Shown: positions 1-5,091 of the stretch, piece by piece
How the letters are laid out: each line of letters starts with the position of its first letter
Numbering within the stretch: the first letter of the stretch is position 1
Source of the DNA: Acidobacteriota bacterium
GTDB taxonomy: Bacteria; Acidobacteriota; Terriglobia; UBA7540
Assembly: GCA_003165615.1 (NCBI GenBank)
Contig: PLWR01000232.1
Coordinates: forward strand, 5,719 to 10,809
Length of the DNA: 5,091 nucleotides
Direction: 5' to 3'
Position numbers and translations under genes: made by a program
Notes under the pieces: model-generated
The model's database searches: none
What the model was told of the DNA's origin: nothing
What the model saw: the letters and a program-made list of their open reading frames with translations, nothing else

Positions 1-74
1 CCGTCGGCTGACGAATACCTCGGCGCTACGCCGCTCTGCCCATTCCTCACCCCACAGTCCTCATGAGGGAGCCT
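1..74. other. Window edge 3' of the GH42 gene; possible tail of a convergent gene
   Basis: No gene can be called here. On the plus strand, frame 1 stays open from the first base to a TGA at 64-66, giving 21 codons that could be the end of a gene running in from the left and converging on the GH42 gene, whose stop is at 75-77. The stretch is too short to tell from chance. A 10-bp perfect palindrome lies at 59-68 and a 5-bp stem with a 3-nt loop at 21-33. Neither is followed by a T-run on either strand, so I do not call a terminator. Confidence 0.15.
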
Positions 75-2390
75 CTATTCGAGCTGAAGGACCGAAACAC
101 TCTCGAAGGGCACCGTGAGCTGGACGGCATTCTGTAGCACCGCAACCTCTCGGGACTGATGAATATCGTAGGCCCGGCGATAGTGCGGTGGAAGCTTGAT
201 GCGGGCGGTTTGATCTTCTGTCGTGTCGTTAAAGACAATCAGCAGGCTGCGCCCGTGACCCTCCACGAGCCGAGGCCGCACCTTATCCGCGGTCACTGGA
301 GGTTTCGCCACGTCAGTAACGATCGATCGTACCAACTCTATGCCGGCTTCGTCTCCGGCGGCGATGCTCGCTCCCAGGTTGGTGCCGATGTAATACACTT
401 GCCCCTTTCCCAGCCTTTTCCTCGCCCCCACCGTAAGATTCTGGTACCTGGCAATGGGCGTCGCCGAGCTGATTGCAATGGGCATCAGGTAGGTGTGCCC
501 CTTCACGCGCAAGGGTTTCGGCTGGGAGAACTCGATTTCAGGATCAAAGTAGATGCGCTCCGAGGCGGCGAGGTGCGGCGGCGGCGCCATGGCATGCGAT
601 TCCGTTCCCGCCGCCCGGTCGCGTACACTCAGAATTTCCCGCTGAAGGTAATAGCCTTCCTTTTCCCGATAGCCGAAGGCCTCGGCAAGCCCGTAGGGAG
701 GGACGATGGGATTATAGAAGAAGCGCTCGTCAAACTGGCCGAAAGAGGTCTCGAGGATCAGCGTGCCGCCGCCCTCCACATAACGGCGCAACGCCTCGCA
801 GGTTTCCTGCTTCCCGATTAAGTGCCAGGGCGCGATGATAACCTTATAGGCAGCCTGGGGGAGGCTCGCGGGCTCGATGAAATCCACGAACTGATCGCAG
901 TTCCAAAGCGCCTTGTAGTAGCCGCGGAATGAATCCGTGGAAGCGTCTTCGTTCCCGCTCATGGCGAAAGTCAGCAGCGAATTGTCCTGCTCGAATAGGA
1001 TGGCAACCTGGGGCTTGGGTTTATAGCCCGCAATGATGTCCCAATGGGCCTGGATCAGCCGATTATCCTCGGCCGCCTCCAGGACGCGCTCCGTCGCCGA
1101 GCCGTCTCGGGCCACCAGCCCAAACCCTGTCGCTTCGGTTCCGGTAGCTTCCGAGTGATAGGTCCAGTAAATGATTCCCTTGGCGCCACACGCCACCGCC
1201 ATCCAATTCCACAAGCGGATGTCCCGCGGCCGCATGTGGGGGCTTTGCATCAACCCATTGCTTCCGTGTCCGCCCTGAAGTTCCGTTGTCCAAAACGGCT
1301 TATCACCGGCGTTGGAGCGCGTGATCTCGAGCCGGGAGGCCCCCAGGTATACGGGCATCGTGGGCATCGACTGCCAGCGGGGAAAGTTCGAGATCCCCCA
1401 GGTATCGACCACTTCCGCCAGCCGCCAGGTGTTGATGCCGCTCAGCGCCATGGGGTCAACCACCACCTGCCACCCGGCATGGCTCTCCAGCACATGATGT
1501 GAATCCACCGCCCGCACGTTGTCCACGCGAAAGCGCATCTCATCGGTGCTTCGGTCGATGATGAACCGGCGCCAATCAACCCAGTCGGCATAGGTTCCCG
1601 GGCGGCGAGGGGGGTCGATCAGCTTCCAGTCGGAGTATTGCCGCACCCAGGCCTCATTAAGCCGGTCCAGACTGCCGTACCGGCGTTCGAGCCAATGCTG
1701 GAATTCGGCAATGGTTCTGGGGCAATAGCAAAACAATCGCTCCTCCGTCATAACCGTATAGCGATGATCCTCCCCTGACGGCTCCATGTGCGGTTCGTTC
1801 CAGCAATCGTAGGCGTACATCGACGGATGCTTCGCCACCGTTTTGGCCATTTCCTGGATGAATCTAGCAGCGGCTTGGCGCACCGGTTCCCAATCGAGAC
1901 ACAGCCCCGGCCAGCCCCCGCTGACATTGCCACTGCTGCCGGCCAATCTAACCGGTTGGTCTTTCGAATCGAGGTAGCGCGTCTCGGGATGGGCCGCCTC
2001 GAGCCAATAGGGTGCGTACTCCGTGTTCACGCCATTCAAAACTCGCAGCCCGAATTCGTCGCAATAACCCATCACCTCTTCCAGCTCTTCGAAGTTAAAC
2101 CGTTCCGGCTCGCGGCTATGGTAAACCCACGAGCTGAAGATGCGAATGGTGTTGAACTTGTATTCCTGAGCGAGCGTCTTCAACATAGCCCGCCGCATGG
2201 AGGCGGGAGGGTTAGGGGGACGATAGAAGGCCGAACCGTAAATGAAAGGTTGAGTGGGGCGAGGTAAGGGGCTTCCGATCTCTGCGGATGGAGCCGCCGT
2301 TTGCGCAGCCAGGATGCGCATTCCTCCCCAGGAAAGACTGACCGTCCCCGTGGCGGCACACAAGAAATCGCGGCGTGAGTAAGCGCACAT
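75..2390 (-). CDS. Tat-exported GH42-family beta-galactosidase
   Basis: This gene encodes a 771-residue retaining glycoside hydrolase, predicted to cleave beta-galactosides (or related beta-glycosides) outside the cytoplasm. Residues 5-10 (SRRDFL) are a twin-arginine motif, followed by a hydrophobic stretch to about residue 29. Residues about 45-455 form a GH42 (clan GH-A) barrel. WNEP at 197-200 supplies the acid/base Glu199, and TTELQGG at 368-374 supplies the nucleophile Glu370. The 171-residue spacing equals that I recall for the Thermus A4 enzyme (Glu141/Glu312). The segment CYCPRTIAEFQHWLERRYGS (221-240) is also typical of GH42. Residues about 460-695 resemble the trimerisation domain, and about 705-771 a small C-terminal beta domain. 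The ATG at 2390-2388 is chosen because AGGAG lies 5 nt upstream and the Tat leader starts there; the frame is open further upstream, but without leader or family similarity. It is divergent from the uxuA-like gene. Substrate is inferred from family only; other beta-glycosidase activities are possible. Confidence 0.88.
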   Translation of the reverse strand: MCAYSRRDFLCAATGTVSLSWGGMRILAAQTAAPSAEIGSPLPRPTQPFIYGSAFYRPPNPPASMRRAMLKTLAQEYKFNTIRIFSSWVYHSREPERFNFEELEEVMGYCDEFGLRVLNGVNTEYAPYWLEAAHPETRYLDSKDQPVRLAGSSGNVSGGWPGLCLDWEPVRQAAARFIQEMAKTVAKHPSMYAYDCWNEPHMEPSGEDHRYTVMTEERLFCYCPRTIAEFQHWLERRYGSLDRLNEAWVRQYSDWKLIDPPRRPGTYADWVDWRRFIIDRSTDEMRFRVDNVRAVDSHHVLESHAGWQVVVDPMALSGINTWRLAEVVDTWGISNFPRWQSMPTMPVYLGASRLEITRSNAGDKPFWTTELQGGHGSNGLMQSPHMRPRDIRLWNWMAVACGAKGIIYWTYHSEATGTEATGFGLVARDGSATERVLEAAEDNRLIQAHWDIIAGYKPKPQVAILFEQDNSLLTFAMSGNEDASTDSFRGYYKALWNCDQFVDFIEPASLPQAAYKVIIAPWHLIGKQETCEALRRYVEGGGTLILETSFGQFDERFFYNPIVPPYGLAEAFGYREKEGYYLQREILSVRDRAAGTESHAMAPPPHLAASERIYFDPEIEFSQPKPLRVKGHTYLMPIAISSATPIARYQNLTVGARKRLGKGQVYYIGTNLGASIAAGDEAGIELVRSIVTDVAKPPVTADKVRPRLVEGHGRSLLIVFNDTTEDQTARIKLPPHYRRAYDIHQSREVAVLQNAVQLTVPFESVSVLQLE

Positions 2391-2395
2391 GCGGG

Positions 2396-2400
2396 CTCCT
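2396..2400 (-). promoter_or_regulatory. Ribosome binding site of the GH42 gene
   Basis: Read on the minus strand this is AGGAG, five bases before the ATG at 2390-2388. It decides the start of the gene: the same frame stays open for hundreds of codons upstream, and only this ATG has both a good Shine-Dalgarno sequence and a following Tat signal. Confidence 0.75.
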
Positions 2401-2462
2401 TGATTCTTTGTCTTTGCCGGTCTCCGGTGGCCGCAACAGGCAACGCGGATTCCGAATGCAAT

Positions 2463-2481
2463 CGTCGCCATGGGGGCGACG
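2463..2481. repeat. 7-bp perfect inverted repeat with 5-nt loop
   Basis: CGTCGCC at 2463-2469 pairs with GGCGACG at 2475-2481 around the loop ATGGG. It lies 73 bp before the GH42 start codon. It could form a hairpin in that mRNA leader or serve as a short palindromic protein site. No T-run follows on either strand, so it is not a classical terminator. Confidence 0.45.
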
Positions 2482-2534
2482 CATCGACCTGGTACCGGAC
2501 CGGAATTGCCATCTCGGATTCCCAGGTTCCGGTG

Positions 2535-2540
2535 AGTATA
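2535..2540 (-). promoter_or_regulatory. Possible -10 box for the GH42 gene
   Basis: On the minus strand this reads TATACT, five of six matches to the sigma-70 -10 consensus. No recognisable -35 box lies 16-18 bases upstream. It would give a leader of about 140 nt containing the hairpin at 2463-2481. This is a weak call; such matches occur by chance. Confidence 0.2.
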
Positions 2541-2614
2541 CACCCGGCGGATACTTCTGATGCGCTCGGCTCGCCCGAATTGAGAACAAATTTCCCCACG
2601 CGTCGGAAAAGGTG

Positions 2615-2620
2615 TAGAAT
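2615..2620 (+). promoter_or_regulatory. Possible -10 box for the uxuA-like gene
   Basis: TAGAAT matches five of six -10 consensus bases. A TTGAGA hexamer at 2580-2585 is too far upstream (29-bp spacer), and nothing convincing lies at 17 bp. If used, transcription would start near 2627, exactly where the 8-bp inverted repeat of the leader begins. The call is weak. Confidence 0.25.
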
Positions 2621-2626
2621 CCCGCC

Positions 2627-2683
2627 GCACGATCGGAACATCCGGCGCTTTTGGCAATACCAAGTCCTCCTCCATGATCGTGC
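2627..2683 (+). repeat. 8-bp inverted repeat in the uxuA-like leader, ending at the RBS
   Basis: GCACGATC at 2627-2634 is the exact reverse complement of GATCGTGC at 2676-2683, with 41 bases between. The loop contains a small TTGG/CCAA hairpin (2651-2654/2660-2663). The right arm stops two bases before the Shine-Dalgarno region. It could be a leader stem that places the RBS at its foot, or a pair of operator half-sites. Confidence 0.35.
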
Positions 2684-2684
2684 A

Positions 2685-2693
2685 AAGGAAGGG
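2685..2693 (+). promoter_or_regulatory. Ribosome binding site of the uxuA-like gene
   Basis: AAGGAAGGG lies just upstream of the ATG at 2697; the AAGGA part is 7 nt from the start codon. It supports this start over the upstream in-frame ATG at 2400, which has no family-like sequence after it and would hide the Tat motif about 100 residues inside the protein. Confidence 0.7.
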
Positions 2694-2696
2694 ATT

Positions 2697-3803
2697 ATGA
2701 ACTCTCGCGTATCCCGCAGAAACCTGCTGAAAACCGTAGGCGCGGCCACCCTGCTGAGCCCTTCGATGGGTACGGCTGGACGACCGCATGCACCCCAGGA
2801 AGGCGCGGGAATACCCCATATTGCGCTCGAAATCAACGGCAAGCTTGCCGCCGCCCATTTTGACGAAGCGGGCATGCGCCGGATCAAGCAACTGGGGGTC
2901 AACCACGTGATCATGGGGGGGCCGGAAATCCCCTGGGAGGAGAGCCAAATCCGCGCCCTGATGGACCGCCTCAAATCCGGCGGCCTGACCTTGGGCAACA
3001 TGATGATCTCGGGTTTTACCAACACCATTTATGGCAGGCCGGGACGCGACGCGGAAATCCAAAGGGTTCAGCAGTCCATCCGGGCGGCGGCCGCGGCAGG
3101 AGTCCCGGTGGTGGAATACAACTTCTATGCCCATCGCTTGGTCGAGGGCTACTACGCGGAAACCGGTAGGGCGGGCGCGGGCATGACGGCGTTTGATTAC
3201 AGCCGGGTTAAAGATCTGCCGCCCCTTCCGGACGAGGGCGCCCACAACCTGGAAGAAATGTGGAAAAACATCACCTACTTCCTGAAGGCAGTCATTCCGG
3301 TAGCGGAGGAGTCGGGCGTCCGGCTGGCTCTGCATCCCAACGACCCGCCCGCCCCCCTCAGCCGTGGGTCGGAACAAATCATGGGAAACCTGGAGGGCTG
3401 GAAACGCCTGATTGAGATTGTTCCCAGCAAGTCCAATGGAATCACCTTTGATTGCGGCGTAACGCGGGAGTTGGGGGAAGATCCGGTGGAAGTGTGCCGC
3501 TATTTCGGAAGCCGCGACCGCATCAACCATGTACACTTCCGCAATGTCCGCGTCCAGACGCCGCGCGAGAAATACGCGGAAGTCTTTCTGGATGAGGGCC
3601 AGGTGGATATGTTCGCGGTAATGAAGGAGCTTACCCGGCAAAAATACCCGCGCTTGATCTACCCGGAGCATCCCCGCGGACTCGACGCTGACCGCGAAAT
3701 CGCCGGCATCCCGCCTTTCTACCCGGGCGGGGGCTCCTACATCGGTTATGCCTACAACGTAGGCTACACTCGGGCGATGCTCCAGGCCGCTTTGGCGTCG
3801 TAA
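2697..3803 (+). CDS. uxuA: Mannonate dehydratase (UxuA)-like protein with Tat signal
   Basis: This gene encodes a 368-residue TIM-barrel protein related to D-mannonate dehydratase, which converts D-mannonate to 2-keto-3-deoxy-D-gluconate in hexuronate breakdown. Residues 6-12 (SRRNLLK) are a twin-arginine motif, followed by a short hydrophobic region to about residue 27, so export is predicted; classical UxuA is cytoplasmic. Family signatures are LALHPNDPPAP (210-220), VPSKSNGITFDCG (242-254), HVHFRNV (278-284), the DEGQVDMFAVMKEL segment (299-312) and YPEH (322-325). His213, Cys253, His280 and Glu324 fall at spacings of 40, 27 and 44, close to the metal ligands I recall for the Streptococcus suis enzyme (His198, Cys237, His264, Asp310). 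The last ligand is Glu here, not Asp. Length fits the family (about 350-400). It starts 306 bp from the divergent GH42 gene. Family is confident; exact substrate is not, since another sugar-acid dehydratase or isomerase role is possible. Confidence 0.82.
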   Translation: MNSRVSRRNLLKTVGAATLLSPSMGTAGRPHAPQEGAGIPHIALEINGKLAAAHFDEAGMRRIKQLGVNHVIMGGPEIPWEESQIRALMDRLKSGGLTLGNMMISGFTNTIYGRPGRDAEIQRVQQSIRAAAAAGVPVVEYNFYAHRLVEGYYAETGRAGAGMTAFDYSRVKDLPPLPDEGAHNLEEMWKNITYFLKAVIPVAEESGVRLALHPNDPPAPLSRGSEQIMGNLEGWKRLIEIVPSKSNGITFDCGVTRELGEDPVEVCRYFGSRDRINHVHFRNVRVQTPREKYAEVFLDEGQVDMFAVMKELTRQKYPRLIYPEHPRGLDADREIAGIPPFYPGGGSYIGYAYNVGYTRAMLQAALAS

Positions 3804-3847
3804 GATGGACACAAATGCCTGTTGTAAATTGACTTGCAGCAACATGC

Positions 3848-3876
3848 TTGAAATATTTGTAAGCAAACGTTAAACT
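3848..3876 (+). promoter_or_regulatory. Sigma-70-like promoter candidate for shc
   Basis: TTGAAA (3848-3853; five of six -35 matches) and TAAACT (3871-3876; four of six -10 matches) are separated by exactly 17 bp in an AT-rich stretch unlike its surroundings. Transcription would begin near 3883, giving a leader of about 335 nt before the cyclase ATG, and that leader would contain both structured domains. Confidence 0.4.
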
Positions 3877-3998
3877 ATTTATGGTTTTAGTTTCCTGCAA
3901 GGTCTTTTCTAGCCAGGTCGGCTTGGGGCAGGGCTTGAAGATGACCTCCAGCGAGTGAAAACGTGAGTGAGTGGCTATGACCGCTGAAGGAAAGTACT

Positions 3999-4108
3999 TG
4001 CCCGCAGCCGACGCCGAGCTTTGGGGCTCGACGGTAGAAGGTATGGGGGAATTACCACCCGAGCTTCTACGCCGGATTCCCCCTTTGAACAAGCCGTCGG
4101 CTGGGGTA
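3999..4108 (+). ncRNA. Candidate structured leader RNA with pseudoknot, upstream of shc
   Basis: Pairings read directly from the sequence form a closed domain. The basal stem P1 is 3999-4003 with 4104-4108 (one G-U pair), then a bulged G4004, then nine perfect pairs 4005-4013 with 4095-4103. Inside are hairpin P2 (CGAGC 4015-4019 with GCTCG 4026-4030) and P3 (GTAGAAG 4034-4040 with CTTCTAC 4064-4070), topped after an asymmetric bulge by GTA/TAC (4041-4043/4053-4055). The 9-nt loop of P3 contains GGGGGAAT (4045-4052), fully complementary to ATTCCCCC (4076-4083), which lies between P3 and the closing strand of P1; this is an 8-bp pseudoknot. A three-helix junction locked by a loop-to-junction pseudoknot is riboswitch-like architecture. 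I do not recognise cobalamin, TPP, SAM, c-di-GMP, RNase P, tmRNA or SRP signatures. A cis-regulatory role for shc is inferred from position. Confidence 0.5.
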
Positions 4109-4132
4109 TCACCTGCATCCAAGAAGAGGTAG

Positions 4133-4200
4133 CCTGTGCCCGGGAGGCCGTCCGATTCGCCTTGCCGGCGGGATCGGCAAGCTGAAAATCCACTCACAGG
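4133..4200 (+). promoter_or_regulatory. Second leader domain with alternative hairpins at the shc RBS
   Basis: CCTGTG (4133-4138) pairs with CACAGG (4195-4200), enclosing a hairpin CTTGCCG/CGGCAAG (4161-4167/4175-4181, 7-nt loop). An overlapping hairpin is equally visible: CCGAT (4152-4156) with ATCGG (4173-4177), continued by a T-G pair and CGCC/GGCG (4158-4161/4167-4170) with one bulged base. The two hairpins cannot coexist. The closing strand covers the first bases of AGGGAG (4198-4203), the only Shine-Dalgarno-like sequence before the cyclase ATG, and that sequence is already weak because it lies 14 nt away. Control of translation by this domain is an inference. Confidence 0.35.
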
Positions 4201-4217
4201 GAGAACCTGAGCACTTC

Positions 4218-5091
4218 ATGAAACGACGAAATCAGGCCGAATCGGTTACGCAACGGGAAGTCCCGAGGCTTACTTACGCGGAAGTCCGAGTCGACGAGAA
4301 CCTTCAAGAGGTCATCCAGCGCGCCGCGGATCACCTGCTCTCCTTGCAGGCCCCGGAGGGATTCTGGGTCGGGGAACTGGAAGCCGACACCACTCTGGAA
4401 TCCGATTATATCTTCTTCCTTTTTGTTTTGGGACTCCTGGATAAGCGCCGCTGCGTCAAGCTGGCAAATTACATTCGCCGCCGTCAACTCCCCGATGGAG
4501 GATGGAACATTTACGCCGGCGGCCCGTCCGATCTCAACGCCACGGTCAAGGCTTACGTCGCCCTCAAGCTGGCGGGGGAGTCTCCTGCCGCTCCCCACAT
4601 GGCGCGCGCCCGCTGCCAGATTCACGAGCTGGGCGGAGTTGAGGCCACAAATTCCTACACCCGCCTCTATCTGGCTTTGGGTAATGTGCTCCCCTGGTCT
4701 TATGTGCCGGCCATACCTCCGGAGTTAATTCTCATACCGTCCTGGTTCTTTCTGAATATCTATTCCATGTCATCCTGGACGCGCGCCATTGTGGTGCCCT
4801 TGATGCTCGTTTACGCGCGCAAACCCCATTGGGATTTACCCGCGACGGCCCGGGTGGATGAACTCTTCAAAGATGCCTCGGGACGCATTCCCGCTTTCGA
4901 ATGGGATCGCCGGCTGGTGAGCTGGCATAATTTCTTCCTGGTTCTGGACCGGCTCTTCAAGTTGCACGAGAAGCTGCCGTGGAAACCTCTCCGCCACAGG
5001 GCGCTGCGCAAGGCCAAACGCTGGCTTCTCGAACACCTGGAGCGCACCGAAGGTCTGGGCGCGATTTACCCCGCCATGGTCAACTCGGTGT
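4218..5091 (+). CDS. shc: Squalene-hopene cyclase, N-terminal part (cut by window end)
   Basis: The first 291 codons are present and the frame is still open at the right edge; family members are usually about 630-680 residues. The enzyme cyclises squalene to hopene/hopanol, the committed step of hopanoid synthesis, and is bound to one face of the membrane. Recognisable segments match the Alicyclobacillus enzyme as I recall it: LLSLQAPEGFWVGELEAD (40-57) and RRQLPDGGWNIYAGGPSDLN (88-107), both QW-type repeats; ATVKAYVALK (108-117); the segment 164-194 containing PPELILIPSW and NIYSMSSWTRA; and RWLLEHLERTEGLGAIYPAM (268-287). The catalytic DxDD motif lies beyond the window, so completeness cannot be judged. 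ATG 4218 is the first start after an in-frame TGA at 4086-4088; no ATG, GTG or TTG lies between. The Shine-Dalgarno match is weak and distant. The long structured leader upstream suggests regulation. Confidence 0.92.
   Translation, partial: MKRRNQAESVTQREVPRLTYAEVRVDENLQEVIQRAADHLLSLQAPEGFWVGELEADTTLESDYIFFLFVLGLLDKRRCVKLANYIRRRQLPDGGWNIYAGGPSDLNATVKAYVALKLAGESPAAPHMARARCQIHELGGVEATNSYTRLYLALGNVLPWSYVPAIPPELILIPSWFFLNIYSMSSWTRAIVVPLMLVYARKPHWDLPATARVDELFKDASGRIPAFEWDRRLVSWHNFFLVLDRLFKLHEKLPWKPLRHRALRKAKRWLLEHLERTEGLGAIYPAMVNSV

Larger units (their letters stand above)
2391..2696. promoter_or_regulatory. Divergent control region between the GH42 and uxuA-like genes
   Basis: This 306-bp region separates two genes transcribed away from each other, so it must hold a promoter for each unless they are read from far outside. 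It contains a 7-bp hairpin (2463-2481), an 8-bp direct repeat CGGATTCC (2446-2453 and 2515-2522, the first inside the 9-bp inverted repeat CGGATTCCG), a TATACT box on the minus strand (2540-2535), a TAGAAT box on the plus strand (2615-2620) and an 8-bp inverted repeat (2627-2634/2676-2683). The open frames crossing it on both strands show no family similarity and look like GC-rich artefacts. A shared regulator is an inference; none is encoded in the window. Confidence 0.5.
3804..4217 (+). other. Intergenic region and long leader of shc
   Basis: These 414 bases hold no convincing gene. The left part (3804-3890) is markedly AT-richer than the rest of the window and contains the promoter candidate at 3848-3876. 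I see only weak pairing in 3884-3998 (AGGTC 3915-3919 with GACCT 3943-3947). From 3999 on, two structured RNA domains follow, described separately. No hairpin with T-run ends the uxuA-like gene. A 51-codon open frame from ATG 3977 to TAG 4130-4132 runs through the first RNA domain and is treated as fortuitous. Confidence 0.5.

Noticed and set aside
21..68. Small hairpin (21-33) and 10-bp palindrome (59-68) beyond the GH42 stop as a terminator
   Set aside because: The stems are short or loopless, and no U-tract follows on the minus strand.
2400..2696. Upstream in-frame extension of the uxuA-like gene from ATG 2400
   Set aside because: It would place the twin-arginine motif about 100 residues inside the protein, has no similarity to the family, and ATG 2697 has a good ribosome binding site.
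3804..3850. Possible terminator after the uxuA-like gene (TGTTG 3820-3824 with CAACA 3840-3844)
   Set aside because: The stem has only five pairs with a 15-nt loop and no T-run after it.
2391..3866. Open minus-strand frame continuing 492 codons upstream of the GH42 start, antisense to the whole uxuA-like gene
   Set aside because: It has no family-like sequence upstream of the Tat leader. The opposite strand carries a recognisable UxuA-like gene, and GC-rich codon use commonly keeps antisense frames open. The GH42 RBS and Tat signal fix the true start at 2390.
3977..4132. 51-codon open frame (ATG 3977 to TAG 4130-4132) between the uxuA-like gene and shc
   Set aside because: It has only a poor GTGAG-like upstream sequence as an RBS, no family that I recognise, and its bases are largely used in a compact RNA fold. 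A small protein is not excluded; conservation of frame in relatives would reopen it.
3631..4197. Minus-strand open frame across the end of the uxuA-like gene and the intergenic region
   Set aside because: It is antisense to a real gene and then runs through the AT-rich promoter and structured leader; there is no domain similarity and no convincing RBS.
4198..4217. GAACCTGA near 4203-4210, resembling part of the TPP riboswitch core
   Set aside because: The other conserved THI-box blocks (CTGAGA, the TGGATAATGCCAGC-type end) are missing, and the match lies too close to the start codon.
4194..4625. Minus-strand open frame over the start of shc
   Set aside because: It is antisense to a clearly recognisable squalene-hopene cyclase frame and shows no protein family features.

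Overview
The window is GC-rich bacterial DNA with three recognisable protein genes, two intergenic regions that carry signals, and no tRNA, rRNA, CRISPR array or mobile element that I can see. Two sugar-metabolism enzymes with Tat twin-arginine leaders, next to a squalene-hopene cyclase, would fit a soil-type Gram-negative such as an Acidobacteriota (Solibacter/Bryobacter-like) or a related Planctomycetota/Verrucomicrobiota lineage. This assignment is an inference from gene style, not from a marker gene.

Layout. Positions 1-74 are the edge of the window, with at most the tail of a convergent gene. Positions 75-2390 (minus strand) encode a complete Tat-exported GH42-type beta-galactosidase of 771 residues. 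Positions 2391-2696 are the control region between divergent genes, with weak promoter candidates on both strands, a 7-bp hairpin and an 8-bp inverted repeat ending at a ribosome binding site. Positions 2697-3803 (plus strand) encode a 368-residue mannonate dehydratase (UxuA) relative that also carries a Tat leader. Positions 3804-4217 have no convincing gene, but hold a sigma-70-like promoter followed by a strongly structured leader. Positions 4218-5091 (plus strand) are the first 291 codons of squalene-hopene cyclase, cut by the window end before the catalytic DxDD motif.

How the parts fit. The two divergent genes look like a glycan/sugar-acid module: a secreted beta-galactosidase and a predicted exported sugar-acid dehydratase-like protein, probably sharing one control region. 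The cyclase belongs to hopanoid (membrane lipid) synthesis and appears to be separately transcribed.

The most unusual item is the cyclase leader. Positions 3999-4108 can fold into a closed RNA domain with a 14-bp basal stem, two internal hairpins and an 8-bp pseudoknot from a hairpin loop to a downstream strand. A second domain at 4133-4200 has two mutually exclusive hairpins and a stem that overlaps the weak Shine-Dalgarno sequence. This looks like a cis-regulatory RNA, possibly a riboswitch, controlling hopanoid synthesis. I could not match it to a riboswitch class that I know.
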